A DNA stretch of 64,000 nucleotides from Haloechinothrix halophila YIM 93223 (GTDB lineage: Bacteria; Actinomycetota; Actinomycetes; Mycobacteriales; Pseudonocardiaceae): assembly GCF_000504245.1 (NCBI RefSeq), contig NZ_KI632509.1, positions 1,673,723-1,737,722 on the forward strand. The letters are read 5' to 3'. The notes below the pieces were generated by a model, which was not told the origin of the DNA, did no database searches, and saw nothing but the letters and a program-made list of their open reading frames with translations. Made by a program: the position numbers and the translations under genes. Positions 56,205-64,000 of the stretch are shown here, in pieces (the stretch's first letter is position 1; each line of letters starts with the position of its first letter).

Positions 56205-58550
56205 TCACGAGGGTGCTGAGCTTGTTGGCGACTCGCTGTACCGTTCAGCGACCCATCTGGCGATTTGGGCACGCGATGTGAAACCGAGCTTCGCGAGCAC
56301 ATGCTCTACATGCCCCTCCGCGGTTCTGCGTGAGATGACGAGTTGATTCGCGATCTCCCGATTGCTGAGCCCATCCGCGATAAGCCGCGCGACCTCCTTC
56401 TCCCTTCGGGTCAGGTTGGTGGCGTCAGTGGTGCCGTGTGATCCGTCGGATTCTTGCTTGGTGCGCTCACCCAGCGCGAAATCGACGGCCTCAGTGAGCG
56501 TCATTTGTGTGCCTCTGCGGAACGCCGCCTGGTACGGCCTGCCACCGAGCTGGCTGGCGGTGCGCCTGCACTTCTGGTGAAACCGGTCCAGCCCGGGAAT
56601 GGCTCTGAGCGACATACCGATCCGCTGCCAGATTGTGCTTGCCGCTCCCAGCAGAACCGCTGCCGTCTCACGCTGGTGCATGCTCGCGTTGATCCACGCG
56701 ATGGCCTCGAGACACTCGGCGATACCGAGCTGGTCATCAAGTGTGCGCTTGTGCCGCAAGCAATCGGTTGCCACGGTGAGGGCCTGGTCATTGTCGCCAC
56801 GAAGCCACGCGTTGAGACCCGCGACCCACAGCGAGTACGACCACACCCAGGACTCGCCCCGCCGTTCGGTGAGTTCACGGCAGCGCGAATGGCTGGCTTC
56901 GACCTTGTCCAGCTCGCCGGCGAGTAGTGCGGCCAGACCATGTAAGAACAGGGTGAAGGTTTCGCCGTCGACGTCGCCGACGGCGACGAAACCATCCAAT
57001 GCCTCCTCCAGCCGCCGCATCGCCTCTGGGAGATCGTCGGCGAACATCGCGACTAAACCACGCCCTTGCGCGATGTGCGCTGAGTCTCTAGGGGCCGCCC
57101 GCTCGTCGATGATGGCGGCGGCCTGGTCGAGCAGCGTCGTCGCGACGGCCGGATCGTCCTGCAGAGTGGCCAGGCACGCGGCGACGTACAGTGCGTGAGG
57201 ACGCGGCTGGCTCTCCGTGGGAGAATGCTTCAGCGCGAGGTCAAGCCAGTGCCTTCCCTCGCTGAGGAAGCCGGTCGAGAGCCAATAAAAATACAGGGTG
57301 CTCGCCATCCGCAGCCCCGCAGCGGCTTCCTCGGGCACGGTGACACTGTAGTCGAGCGCGGAACGCAGATTGGCATGATCACGCCGGACGCGTTCGATCC
57401 GTTCTGGCTGGTTGGTTCCTACCCAGCCGGAGAAGACGCTCGTGACGAGCTGGAGGTACCAATCACGATGGAATCGTCGCCAGGTAGCGAATTCCCCGGA
57501 CTCCCGCAATTGTTCCTCGCCGTACTGCCGGATCGTCTCGAGTAGCCGGTAACGTGCACGACCGTCCACGTCATCTCGCACCAGAATTGATTTGTCGACA
57601 AGCGATGCGAGCAGTTCGAGGATGTCGGATCGAGGCAGCAGATCATCGGAGCAGACTCCCTCTGCCGCGTCGAGCTCGATTCCGCCCGAGAATACTGAGA
57701 GCCGGGCCCACAGGAGTTGTTCGTTCGGTGAGCACAGCTCGTAGCTCCATGCGATCAGTGCCCGCAGGGTCTGCTGGCGCGTAGGCGCGTTACGCCTACC
57801 TCGGCTGAGCAGCGCGAACCGATCAGCGAGCCGGTCGAGTACCTGATCGAGAGACAGTGCGCGCAGGCGGACAGCGGCCAGTTCCAAAGCGAGTGGCAGG
57901 CCGTCCAGCGAGTGGCAGAGCGCGGCGACCGTGTGGCTGTTCTCCTCGGTCAACTCGAATCCGGGCATCGCGGACGCGGCGCGATCGAGGAACAATCTGA
58001 CCGAGTCGTAGTGTGCCAGCGCCGACGTCGAGGGCCACTCCGGCTCCGGCACCTGCAGGGGAGCGACGATGAGTGTGCTCTCGCCCGCGATGCCGAGTGG
58101 TTCTCGGCTGGTGGCCAGTATCCGCAGATCCGCGCAGCTCTTGAGTAGTTCGTCCACGAGCTCGGCGCAGGCAGTGAGCAGGTGCTCACAGTTGTCCAGC
58201 ACTAGCAAGAGTTGCTTCGACCGCAGGTAGTCCGTGAGCGTTTCCGTGCGCCAGTTGCGGGACAGCTCGCGTAACCCGAGTGCCTCGGCGACGGTATGTC
58301 CGAGCAGCGTTGGGTCTTGAAGGTCGGAGAGCTGTACGAAGTACACGCCATCAGGAAAGGCACGCTGTGACTCGCTGGCCAGCCGCTGCGCGAGCCGCGT
58401 CTTACCGACGCCGCCAACTCCGGTCAAGGTGACCAGGTGTGTAAGCGAGAAAAGTCTCTTAGCCTCGCGAACTTCTCGCCGCCGACCGACGAAACTCGTA
58501 CCCTCCACGGGTAGCGTTCCTAGGCGTGACCGCGGTGCTCGTGGCGTCAT
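56205..58550 (-). CDS. NB-ARC ATPase / LuxR-family transcriptional regulator
   Basis: 781 residues from ATG 58550; 77 more upstream codons are open but look like noncoding sequence. An NB-ARC/AAA domain begins near residue 20 (GTSFVGRRREVREAKRLFSL) with Walker A LTGVGGVGKTRLAQRL, Walker B LLLVLDNCEHLL and LRILATSREPLGI. A TPR-like region of about 350 residues follows. The C-terminal LuxR helix-turn-helix reads LTRREKEVARLIADGLSNRE and ANQLVISRRTAEGHVEHVLA. Such STAND proteins are signal-triggered switches. The ligand is unknown, and it may or may not regulate the convergent mce operon. Confidence 0.92.
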   Translation of the reverse strand: MTPRAPRSRLGTLPVEGTSFVGRRREVREAKRLFSLTHLVTLTGVGGVGKTRLAQRLASESQRAFPDGVYFVQLSDLQDPTLLGHTVAEALGLRELSRNWRTETLTDYLRSKQLLLVLDNCEHLLTACAELVDELLKSCADLRILATSREPLGIAGESTLIVAPLQVPEPEWPSTSALAHYDSVRLFLDRAASAMPGFELTEENSHTVAALCHSLDGLPLALELAAVRLRALSLDQVLDRLADRFALLSRGRRNAPTRQQTLRALIAWSYELCSPNEQLLWARLSVFSGGIELDAAEGVCSDDLLPRSDILELLASLVDKSILVRDDVDGRARYRLLETIRQYGEEQLRESGEFATWRRFHRDWYLQLVTSVFSGWVGTNQPERIERVRRDHANLRSALDYSVTVPEEAAAGLRMASTLYFYWLSTGFLSEGRHWLDLALKHSPTESQPRPHALYVAACLATLQDDPAVATTLLDQAAAIIDERAAPRDSAHIAQGRGLVAMFADDLPEAMRRLEEALDGFVAVGDVDGETFTLFLHGLAALLAGELDKVEASHSRCRELTERRGESWVWSYSLWVAGLNAWLRGDNDQALTVATDCLRHKRTLDDQLGIAECLEAIAWINASMHQRETAAVLLGAASTIWQRIGMSLRAIPGLDRFHQKCRRTASQLGGRPYQAAFRRGTQMTLTEAVDFALGERTKQESDGSHGTTDATNLTRREKEVARLIADGLSNREIANQLVISRRTAEGHVEHVLAKLGFTSRAQIARWVAERYSESPTSSAPS

Positions 58551-59070
58551 TCGCCGGATTCTAGTGGACTTGTGACAATATGGTGCTTCGCGCGAGCCCG
58601 CTGAGTTGGCTGCGGGCCAGCTCGATCGCCCCTTGTGGATGGGTGGCAAGGTTCGCGGCGTTGCGTTTGTGCTGGTAATCGGGTTGTCAGGATATGCATG
58701 ACTGGTTGCGCGACCGGTCGTATCACGTCTGGATGTGTCCGGCACCGCCCGGTCTAGGCCGCTAGAGCACGCACGCGACACACGTCACTCCACTCGGTAG
58801 TCACGTCCTCGCGCCATCACTGAGCGCTCCCACCGTGATCGGCGGTCGGCGCCCGACGACGAGCCGACGGCCTCGGTACGCACCCATGCTCACATGCGTT
58901 GTGCCAGGTCAGCGTCCTGTTCCGCGCTCAACGTCCCCGGCCTGCTGAACCAGGTACGGGCACGTGGACACGTGAGAAATACGTAGTTCATTGCGGACTT
59001 CCGGGTGTTGCTGTCAGCGCGGTCGCGGTCAGCCTGGTGGCGATTGCGCAAGACGACGAAGGGACCTGCC
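58551..59070. promoter_or_regulatory. Divergent intergenic region, 520 bp
   Basis: Between the LuxR-type gene (minus) and the PucR-like gene (plus). No gene is supported; the small frame at 58899-59093 runs into the PucR gene and has no ribosome site. Two CACGTG palindromes separated by GA stand at 58961-58966 and 58969-58974, and TTGCGCAA lies at 59044-59051. GAAGGG at 59058 is the ribosome site of the PucR gene. Confidence 0.5.
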
Positions 59071-60729
59071 GTGACCGCTATTCACAGCGTTAGTCGCGAA
59101 GCCATCCCGATTCGATCTCAGGTCGAGCTCGAGCCGTTGATGTGGGAAAATGATCGCGCTGGGTGGATGTTGCGAGACTTGCTAGGCGGAGTGCTCGGTG
59201 AGTACCTCGACACCATCTGGATCTCGGGTGGCCTCGATGTCGTGGTACATGGTGTGAAGCTCTGGGATACGACTGGAGCGACCGACGTTTCATCTGGTGA
59301 TCTCCTGTTAACTGTCGGTATGCATGTCGGCGACTTGTCTGGTGTGTTGGATGCCGCCGCTCGTGCCGGAGCTGCCGCCGTTGTCATCAAGCGACCGAGC
59401 AATCCCGCCTGGGTACGCTCAGAGGCGCAACGTGTGGGCGTAACCGTGCTCGCCGCACCGCCTGAGCTGCCCTGGGACGATGTGCAGCGGACGATCATGA
59501 CGGTGATTCCCACTGCGCCAACCGCATGGAACCCGCTTGGCGGTATGCCGATCAGCGATCTGTTCTCCCTGGCGGATGCAGCGGTCGCTGCCCTGGGTGG
59601 TCCGGTGGAGATCGATGACGCCGACATGTGCGTGCTGGCGTACTCACATCACGATCACGAGATCGACGAGCTGCGTCGATCGTCTGTCCTTTCGCGGCAG
59701 CCACCAGCAGCGTTCATGGACTGGTTCCGGCAGAGTGGTCTGCTGCGCAGAGTGCGTGCCGCGGAGCGACCAGTGCGGGTGGAGCCTGCCGGACACCACC
59801 CCCGGTTGGTCGCGCCGATCCGCGCGGGGCGCGAGTTTCTCGGGTTCGTGTGGGTCGCTGAGGCTGAACACGAGCTCGGGCCGACACAGGAGATCGTGCT
59901 CGCCGAGATCGCGAGGATCGCGTCCGGGCGTATCGTCAGTCTCCGCACCGCGGGTGACTCCGACCATCGGTTGCGCGCTCACCTGCTACGGAGCGTGCTT
60001 GACGGTACCGGTTCGCCTACCGCACTGTCCGACCTGCTCAGTCCAGATGACGATGCGTCGTTCCGGCTGGTCGGCTTCGGTGCGCGTGACGGCGCGCTCG
60101 ACGCACCCATCAGGCACATGCTCGTGCGAGACATCATCGCTGTGAGGGGGGAGACACCCCGCGAGTCGGGATGCGTGGTGGCCGTGTCCGGCCAGGTATA
60201 CGTGCTGTGCCGTGACTCGGGACGCACGTTGGAGGATGCTCGTGCCTTCGCCCGCGACATAGCTGACCAGGCGGCTGCCCAGCTGCGGGTCGATGTGATC
60301 GCTGCCGTCGGCCAGCCACTCTCCGACCTCGCTGAGCTACCGAAGGCGCGCGGGGATGTCGAGCGGCTACTGACGATGACCTTCACCGACGAGAATAACC
60401 GCGTTCGCGCCGCCGAGGACGCTTGGTCAAAGACATTACTGGCGGAGCTGCGCGAGCTGATCGCTAGGCAATACCCGCACCTGCTGCGCGGCCCGATCGA
60501 ATGGCTCAATGAGCATGATCACGAACGCGGTACCGAATATCTGGATAGCTTGCGCTGCTATTTCAACGCGCAATGCGACCTGACTGAAGCAGCCAGGAAC
60601 CTGTGTGTCCATCGCAATACTTTGCGTTACCGAATTGGGCGGATCCGCGAATTGTGCGGGCTGAATGTGTACGACCCGGCTGAGCGGCTCGTAGCGGAAC
60701 TGCAGTTGCGGTTGATTAAGAATTACTGA
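59071..60729 (+). CDS. PucR-like transcriptional regulator, second copy
   Basis: 552 residues from GTG 59071 (GAAGGGA upstream). Same design as the protein at 25536: sensor-like N-terminus (MLRDLLGGVLGEYLDTIWIS, RAGAAAVVIKRPS), GAF-like middle ([40 protein letters not shown]), and PucR helix-turn-helix ([20 protein letters not shown]). The extent of matching makes it a paralogue. It precedes the paralogous 2Fe-2S and Mo subunit genes on the same strand (24 bp gap) and probably regulates them. Confidence 0.88.
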   Translation: MTAIHSVSREAIPIRSQVELEPLMWENDRAGWMLRDLLGGVLGEYLDTIWISGGLDVVVHGVKLWDTTGATDVSSGDLLLTVGMHVGDLSGVLDAAARAGAAAVVIKRPSNPAWVRSEAQRVGVTVLAAPPELPWDDVQRTIMTVIPTAPTAWNPLGGMPISDLFSLADAAVAALGGPVEIDDADMCVLAYSHHDHEIDELRRSSVLSRQPPAAFMDWFRQSGLLRRVRAAERPVRVEPAGHHPRLVAPIRAGREFLGFVWVAEAEHELGPTQEIVLAEIARIASGRIVSLRTAGDSDHRLRAHLLRSVLDGTGSPTALSDLLSPDDDASFRLVGFGARDGALDAPIRHMLVRDIIAVRGETPRESGCVVAVSGQVYVLCRDSGRTLEDARAFARDIADQAAAQLRVDVIAAVGQPLSDLAELPKARGDVERLLTMTFTDENNRVRAAEDAWSKTLLAELRELIARQYPHLLRGPIEWLNEHDHERGTEYLDSLRCYFNAQCDLTEAARNLCVHRNTLRYRIGRIRELCGLNVYDPAERLVAELQLRLIKNY

Positions 60730-60753
60730 GCTTCCCGTGCGTAGGAGGGTTCT

Positions 60754-61227
60754 GTGTCATATAAATTCACGGTGAATGGTGAAGGGGTGGACATCGACGC
60801 TGCGGGCGTGACGCCCCTGCTGTCGGTGTTACGTGAGGATCTCGGGCTCACCGCGGCGAAACTCGGCTGCGGCGAAGGACGCTGCGGCGCGTGCACCGTC
60901 CTTCTCAACGATCGGCCGGTCGCGGCCTGTGTGGTGCCGCTGGAAGCTGTTGCGGACGGCGCGGTGCGGACCGCGGAATCGCTCGCGTCAGGTGACGCTC
61001 CGTTGACCCAGGTGCAGGAGGAATTGCTCAGCGCGGGAGGGGTGCAGTGCGGTGCGTGCACCCCCGGAATGATGATGACCTTGACCGCGCTCACCGAGCA
61101 GCAGGGGGAGTGGACCGAAGATTCCGTGAGAGCGGCATTGACAGGAAACATCTGTCGCTGCACCGGATATCACAAGATTGTCGATGCGGCGATGCGCTGC
61201 GTGACGGCCGAGGGAGGTTCCCGATGA
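60754..61227 (+). CDS. Molybdenum hydroxylase 2Fe-2S subunit, third set
   Basis: 157 residues from GTG 60754. Cluster motifs: GCGEGRCGACTVLL, then QCGACTPGM and NICRCTGYH. Paralogue of 21129-21602 (same length, both starting MSY.FTVN). It overlaps the Mo subunit by ATGA. No FAD subunit precedes or follows it in the window. Confidence 0.94.
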   Translation: MSYKFTVNGEGVDIDAAGVTPLLSVLREDLGLTAAKLGCGEGRCGACTVLLNDRPVAACVVPLEAVADGAVRTAESLASGDAPLTQVQEELLSAGGVQCGACTPGMMMTLTALTEQQGEWTEDSVRAALTGNICRCTGYHKIVDAAMRCVTAEGGSR

Positions 61228-63572
61228 ACGCTGCGGTGAGCGTGGATGGCGACGCGGAAACGACCGCGAACGGAAAGGTGGTTGGGACAACCGTCCCTCG
61301 GGCTGACGGTGATGCGAAGGTTCGCGGCATCGCGATGTATGGGATGGACTACACCGAGCCAGGGGCGCTGACGGTGCGGGTACTGCGTTCGTCCGTCCCC
61401 GCCGCACGTATCGTACGGCTGGATACGAGCAAGGCCGCGAGCCTGCCCGGGGTGCGTGCCGTGGCTACGGCAGCCGATACACCTGGGACCTCCGGCATGC
61501 TTGTGGTCAAGGACCAGTCCGCGTTCGCCCGTGAGGATGTGCGCTATGTCGGCGAACCGATCGCCGCTGTCGCGGCGGATACGCCGGCGCAGGCTGATGC
61601 CGCCGTAGCAGCGATCGAGCTGGAGACGCGGCCGTTGGAACCGGTCTTTGACTTGGACGAGGCATTGGCCGAAGGCACAAGGCACATTCATCCGGGTTGG
61701 TCTGACTACGAGGTGGCCGTTGAGGGGCACCGTGGCGGCAACCTCGCGTGGGAAGCGAGGGTCGAGCGTGGTGATGTCGATGCCGCCTTCGCCGAGGCCG
61801 ATTACGTCGTGACCGACGAGTACCGGACGCCACGCCAGCACCAGACATCCATCGAGCCACACGCGGCGGTCGCCAGGTACGAGAACGGGCGCTATACGGT
61901 CCACACGCCGACGCAGTTCCCCTTCATGGTGCGTGACCGGGTGGCAGAACATCTCGGGGTCAGGCCGTCGCAGGTTCGGGTTGTGGTAACCGAGATCGGT
62001 GGCGGATTCGGTGGCAAGCTTGACGCGATGCTGGAGCCGATCGCGTGCGTACTCGCACGCAAGGCTGGCCGCCCTGTGCGGTTGGTCAATAGCAGGACCG
62101 AGGAGCAGACCACCTGCGCACCACGGGAGAACGCGATCATCCGGTTGCGTACGGCCGTTTCGCGGGACGGGACACTGCTCGCGCAGGAAGCCGAGGCACT
62201 CAGCGATAACGGTGCCAACTCAAGCGGAGAAACGGTGCTCTGCGCGAACGTACCCGCGTTGGTGCTCGGGTCAACCTACCGAATCGCCAACGTCCGATAC
62301 AGCAGCAAGGTTGTCTACACCAATACCGCGCCCACCGCGGCCTTCCGGGGTGTCAACGGCCCCTATTCGGTGTTCGCACGCGAGATGCATCTGGATCATA
62401 TCGCCGCTGAGATCGGTATGGATCGTCGCGAGTTGCGGATGAAGAACCTCCTGCGCACCGGCGACACGATGATCAACGGCCAGGAACTCGATGATGCTTG
62501 CCTCGACGTCGCGATGGATCGGCTCAACGAGATCGCGCCGTGGGGTGAGCGCCGGTCCGAGGACGGTCGGCTGCGCGGTATCGCGGTCGTGCCCGCGACG
62601 TGGCTGACGAACCCAGGTCCATCAGCGGGTGCGGTGCGGTTGAGCGAAGACGGCAGCGTGGTGGTTACCTCTGGCGCGGTGGACATCGGGACCGGTGCGC
62701 TGACCGGGATCCGCCAGATCGTCGCCGACGAACTCGGGGTCCCTTTCGACCAGGTACTGATCGCTCACCCGGATACCGACACCGCCGGCTTCGACAACGG
62801 GGCCCAGGGCAGCAGGACGACCTTCGGTATGGGTGCTGCCGCGCTCGATGCGGCGACCCGCGTACGTGAGCAGGTACTTGAGGCCGCGGCGGGAATGCTG
62901 GAGGTCAGTGCGTCGGACCTGGAGCTTGCCGAGGGCCACGTCGCGGTGCGCGGTGTTCCCGACCGGAGGGTGTCACTGGCCGCGGTCGCTGGCACCGCGA
63001 TGTGGACCACGGGTCCGATTGGCTCAACGGGCAAGTTCGCCGCGCCTCCGGTGAATTTCGACGCGGGATGCATGACCGGCGCGCTGTTCACCCACATGAT
63101 CGGCGTTTCGTATCACGCCCATCTGGCTGAGGTGGAGGTCGATCCTGACACCGGCAAGGTGACTGTGACCCGCTACGCAGTCGTTCAAGACGTGGGGCGC
63201 GCGATCAATCCTGGCCTGATCGAAGGCCAGGTACATGGCGCGGTGGCGCAGGGTCTCGGATATGCGCTCTATGAGGATCTGCGCTTGCGGGACGGCGTGG
63301 TGATCGACACAGGGCTCGAGTCCTATCGGTTGCCTACCGCGCTCGACATCCCGCCGATCGAGACGGAACTACTGGAGAATCCTGGTAACCAGGGTCCACT
63401 CGGGATCAAGGGGGCCGCCGAGCCTCCGATCGTTCCCGTCGCCGCTGTCGTTGCCTGCGCGGTAGCCGACGCGATCGGTTCGCCGATCAACTCGCTTCCG
63501 CTGACACCGTTCTCAGTGCTCGCCGCATTGCGTGGTCGAGACTCCCGCGATGAGTCATCCCGTTCTGGTTAG
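61224..63572 (+). CDS. Molybdenum hydroxylase large (Mo-cofactor) subunit, third set
   Basis: 782 residues from ATG 61224 (GGGAGG site, overlapping the 2Fe-2S stop). Landmarks: PRADGDAKVRGIAMYGMDYT, QHQTSIEPHAAVARYENGRY, GGGFGGKLDAM, active-site loop AAFRGVNGPYSVFAREMHLD, and IKGAAEPPIVPVAAV with the likely catalytic Glu. Close paralogue of the protein at 18844. Substrate unknown but probably related. The next gene starts inside its last 23 bp. Confidence 0.93.
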   Translation: MNAAVSVDGDAETTANGKVVGTTVPRADGDAKVRGIAMYGMDYTEPGALTVRVLRSSVPAARIVRLDTSKAASLPGVRAVATAADTPGTSGMLVVKDQSAFAREDVRYVGEPIAAVAADTPAQADAAVAAIELETRPLEPVFDLDEALAEGTRHIHPGWSDYEVAVEGHRGGNLAWEARVERGDVDAAFAEADYVVTDEYRTPRQHQTSIEPHAAVARYENGRYTVHTPTQFPFMVRDRVAEHLGVRPSQVRVVVTEIGGGFGGKLDAMLEPIACVLARKAGRPVRLVNSRTEEQTTCAPRENAIIRLRTAVSRDGTLLAQEAEALSDNGANSSGETVLCANVPALVLGSTYRIANVRYSSKVVYTNTAPTAAFRGVNGPYSVFAREMHLDHIAAEIGMDRRELRMKNLLRTGDTMINGQELDDACLDVAMDRLNEIAPWGERRSEDGRLRGIAVVPATWLTNPGPSAGAVRLSEDGSVVVTSGAVDIGTGALTGIRQIVADELGVPFDQVLIAHPDTDTAGFDNGAQGSRTTFGMGAAALDAATRVREQVLEAAAGMLEVSASDLELAEGHVAVRGVPDRRVSLAAVAGTAMWTTGPIGSTGKFAAPPVNFDAGCMTGALFTHMIGVSYHAHLAEVEVDPDTGKVTVTRYAVVQDVGRAINPGLIEGQVHGAVAQGLGYALYEDLRLRDGVVIDTGLESYRLPTALDIPPIETELLENPGNQGPLGIKGAAEPPIVPVAAVVACAVADAIGSPINSLPLTPFSVLAALRGRDSRDESSRSG

Positions 63573-64000
63573 CGACGCGGCTGCGGCGGAGAACCGCGCG
63601 CTGCGCGGCCTGGTAACGGTATATCGCCAGCTATCAGGGCTGTTGTTGCGTCGGGAAGTTGACCTCAGGGCTATCACCGACGTACTGGCGGCTGAGCTGC
63701 ACTGCTGGGCGTGGGTGGCCACCGTTGAGCTGGACATCGTCACGGCATCCGTGCCAGATTCCCCGGGAGAGCAAGGCACCGACATCGACGAGCGGTGTCG
63801 GGCGGATACTCAGTGGGCCACGGCAGTTGCCGCGGCTGAGCGGAGTGGGCTCCCGGTCCGGGTTCCTGCCAACCTCGGTGGCGCTTTCGTGGCCGCGCCG
63901 ATCACGGTTGCCAATCACTTGTGGGCTTTCCTCGTGACGTGGCAGGCCGATGGGCACTCGGCGTCAGAGGAACTGCCGTTGCTGATCACGGAGCATGCCG
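63550..64000 (+). CDS. Start of a probable transcriptional regulator (3' end outside window)
   Basis: An open frame from ATG 63550 runs without stop to the window end (150 residues seen). It overlaps the Mo subunit gene by 23 bp, so it is probably cotranscribed. It begins MSHPVLVSDAAAAENRALRG and has the helix LSGLLLRREVDLRAITDVLA, then GGAFVAAPITVANHLWAFLV, which looks GAF-like. This is the N-terminal pattern of CdaR/PucR-type regulators. The DNA-binding end lies beyond the window, so the call is provisional. Confidence 0.6.
   Translation, partial: MSHPVLVSDAAAAENRALRGLVTVYRQLSGLLLRREVDLRAITDVLAAELHCWAWVATVELDIVTASVPDSPGEQGTDIDERCRADTQWATAVAAAERSGLPVRVPANLGGAFVAAPITVANHLWAFLVTWQADGHSASEELPLLITEHA

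Noticed and set aside
58899-59093. Small open frame upstream of the PucR-like gene
   Set aside because: No ribosome site, no motif, and it runs into the regulator start in another frame.

Overview
The window looks like chromosomal DNA of a high-GC actinobacterium. The F420 pathway, a complete Mce lipid-import operon, NCS1 and MCE transport, PucR-type regulators, and frequent ATGA/GTGA start-stop overlaps with GTG starts all fit. A member of the Pseudonocardiaceae or a related mycolic-acid-type actinobacterium is my best guess; this is inference, because no rRNA or tRNA is present to anchor it.

Layout. (1) 1-1277: the 3' part of cinA and a GNAT acetyltransferase. (2) 1292-8001, all minus strand: an XdhC molybdenum-cofactor chaperone, pyruvate phosphate dikinase, a luciferase-like (F420-type) oxidoreductase and an NCS1 purine/pyrimidine/hydantoin-type permease with an unusual cysteine-rich tail. 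(3) 8183-9603: an IS701-like insertion sequence with a frameshifted transposase, inserted exactly at the stop codon of a coxG-like gene. (4) 10497-18837: a plus-strand operon with the three subunits of a molybdenum hydroxylase, CoxD and CoxE maturation proteins, a DUF917 protein and a PucR regulator. (5) 18844-27239: a minus-strand operon (HyuA-type hydantoinase, DUF917, FAD, 2Fe-2S and Mo subunits of a second molybdenum hydroxylase), with a divergent PucR-like regulator. (6) 27257-33964: F420 biosynthesis and recycling (fbiC with an apparent frameshift, fgd, pgl, fbiD/cofC, a short leader ORF and fbiB). (7) 33983-41693: a branched-chain 2-oxoacid dehydrogenase operon (E1a, E1b, E2), a divergent Lrp/AsnC regulator, an ECF sigma factor, glucose-6-phosphate isomerase and valine dehydrogenase. 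(8) 42069-56200: a 14-kb Mce operon (two YrbE permeases, Mkl ATPase, MceA-F, an RND/MMPL protein and a parvulin-type isomerase). (9) 56205-58550: a large NB-ARC/LuxR regulator. (10) 59071-64000: a PucR-like regulator paralogous to the one at 25536, then the 2Fe-2S and Mo subunits of a third molybdenum hydroxylase and the start of another regulator.

How it fits together. Regions 2-5 and 10 read as an island for using a nitrogen heterocycle: uptake by the NCS1 permease, hydroxylation by molybdenum enzymes matured by XdhC/CoxD/CoxE/CoxG, ring chemistry by DUF917 and hydantoinase proteins, and control by PucR-family regulators. The substrate cannot be read from the sequence; hydantoins or thiohydantoins are suggested by the DUF917 plus HyuA pair. 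The F420 genes form a self-contained unit: Fgd reduces F420 with glucose 6-phosphate, Pgl removes the lactone product, and pgi lies nearby. No fbiA is visible. The bkd/Lrp/vdh group handles branched-chain amino acid catabolism. The most unusual individual observations are the insertion in the coxG stop codon, the one-base deletion in fbiC, the leader ORF upstream of fbiB, the permease zinc-ribbon-like tail, and the Mce operon carrying an RND protein and an isomerase.
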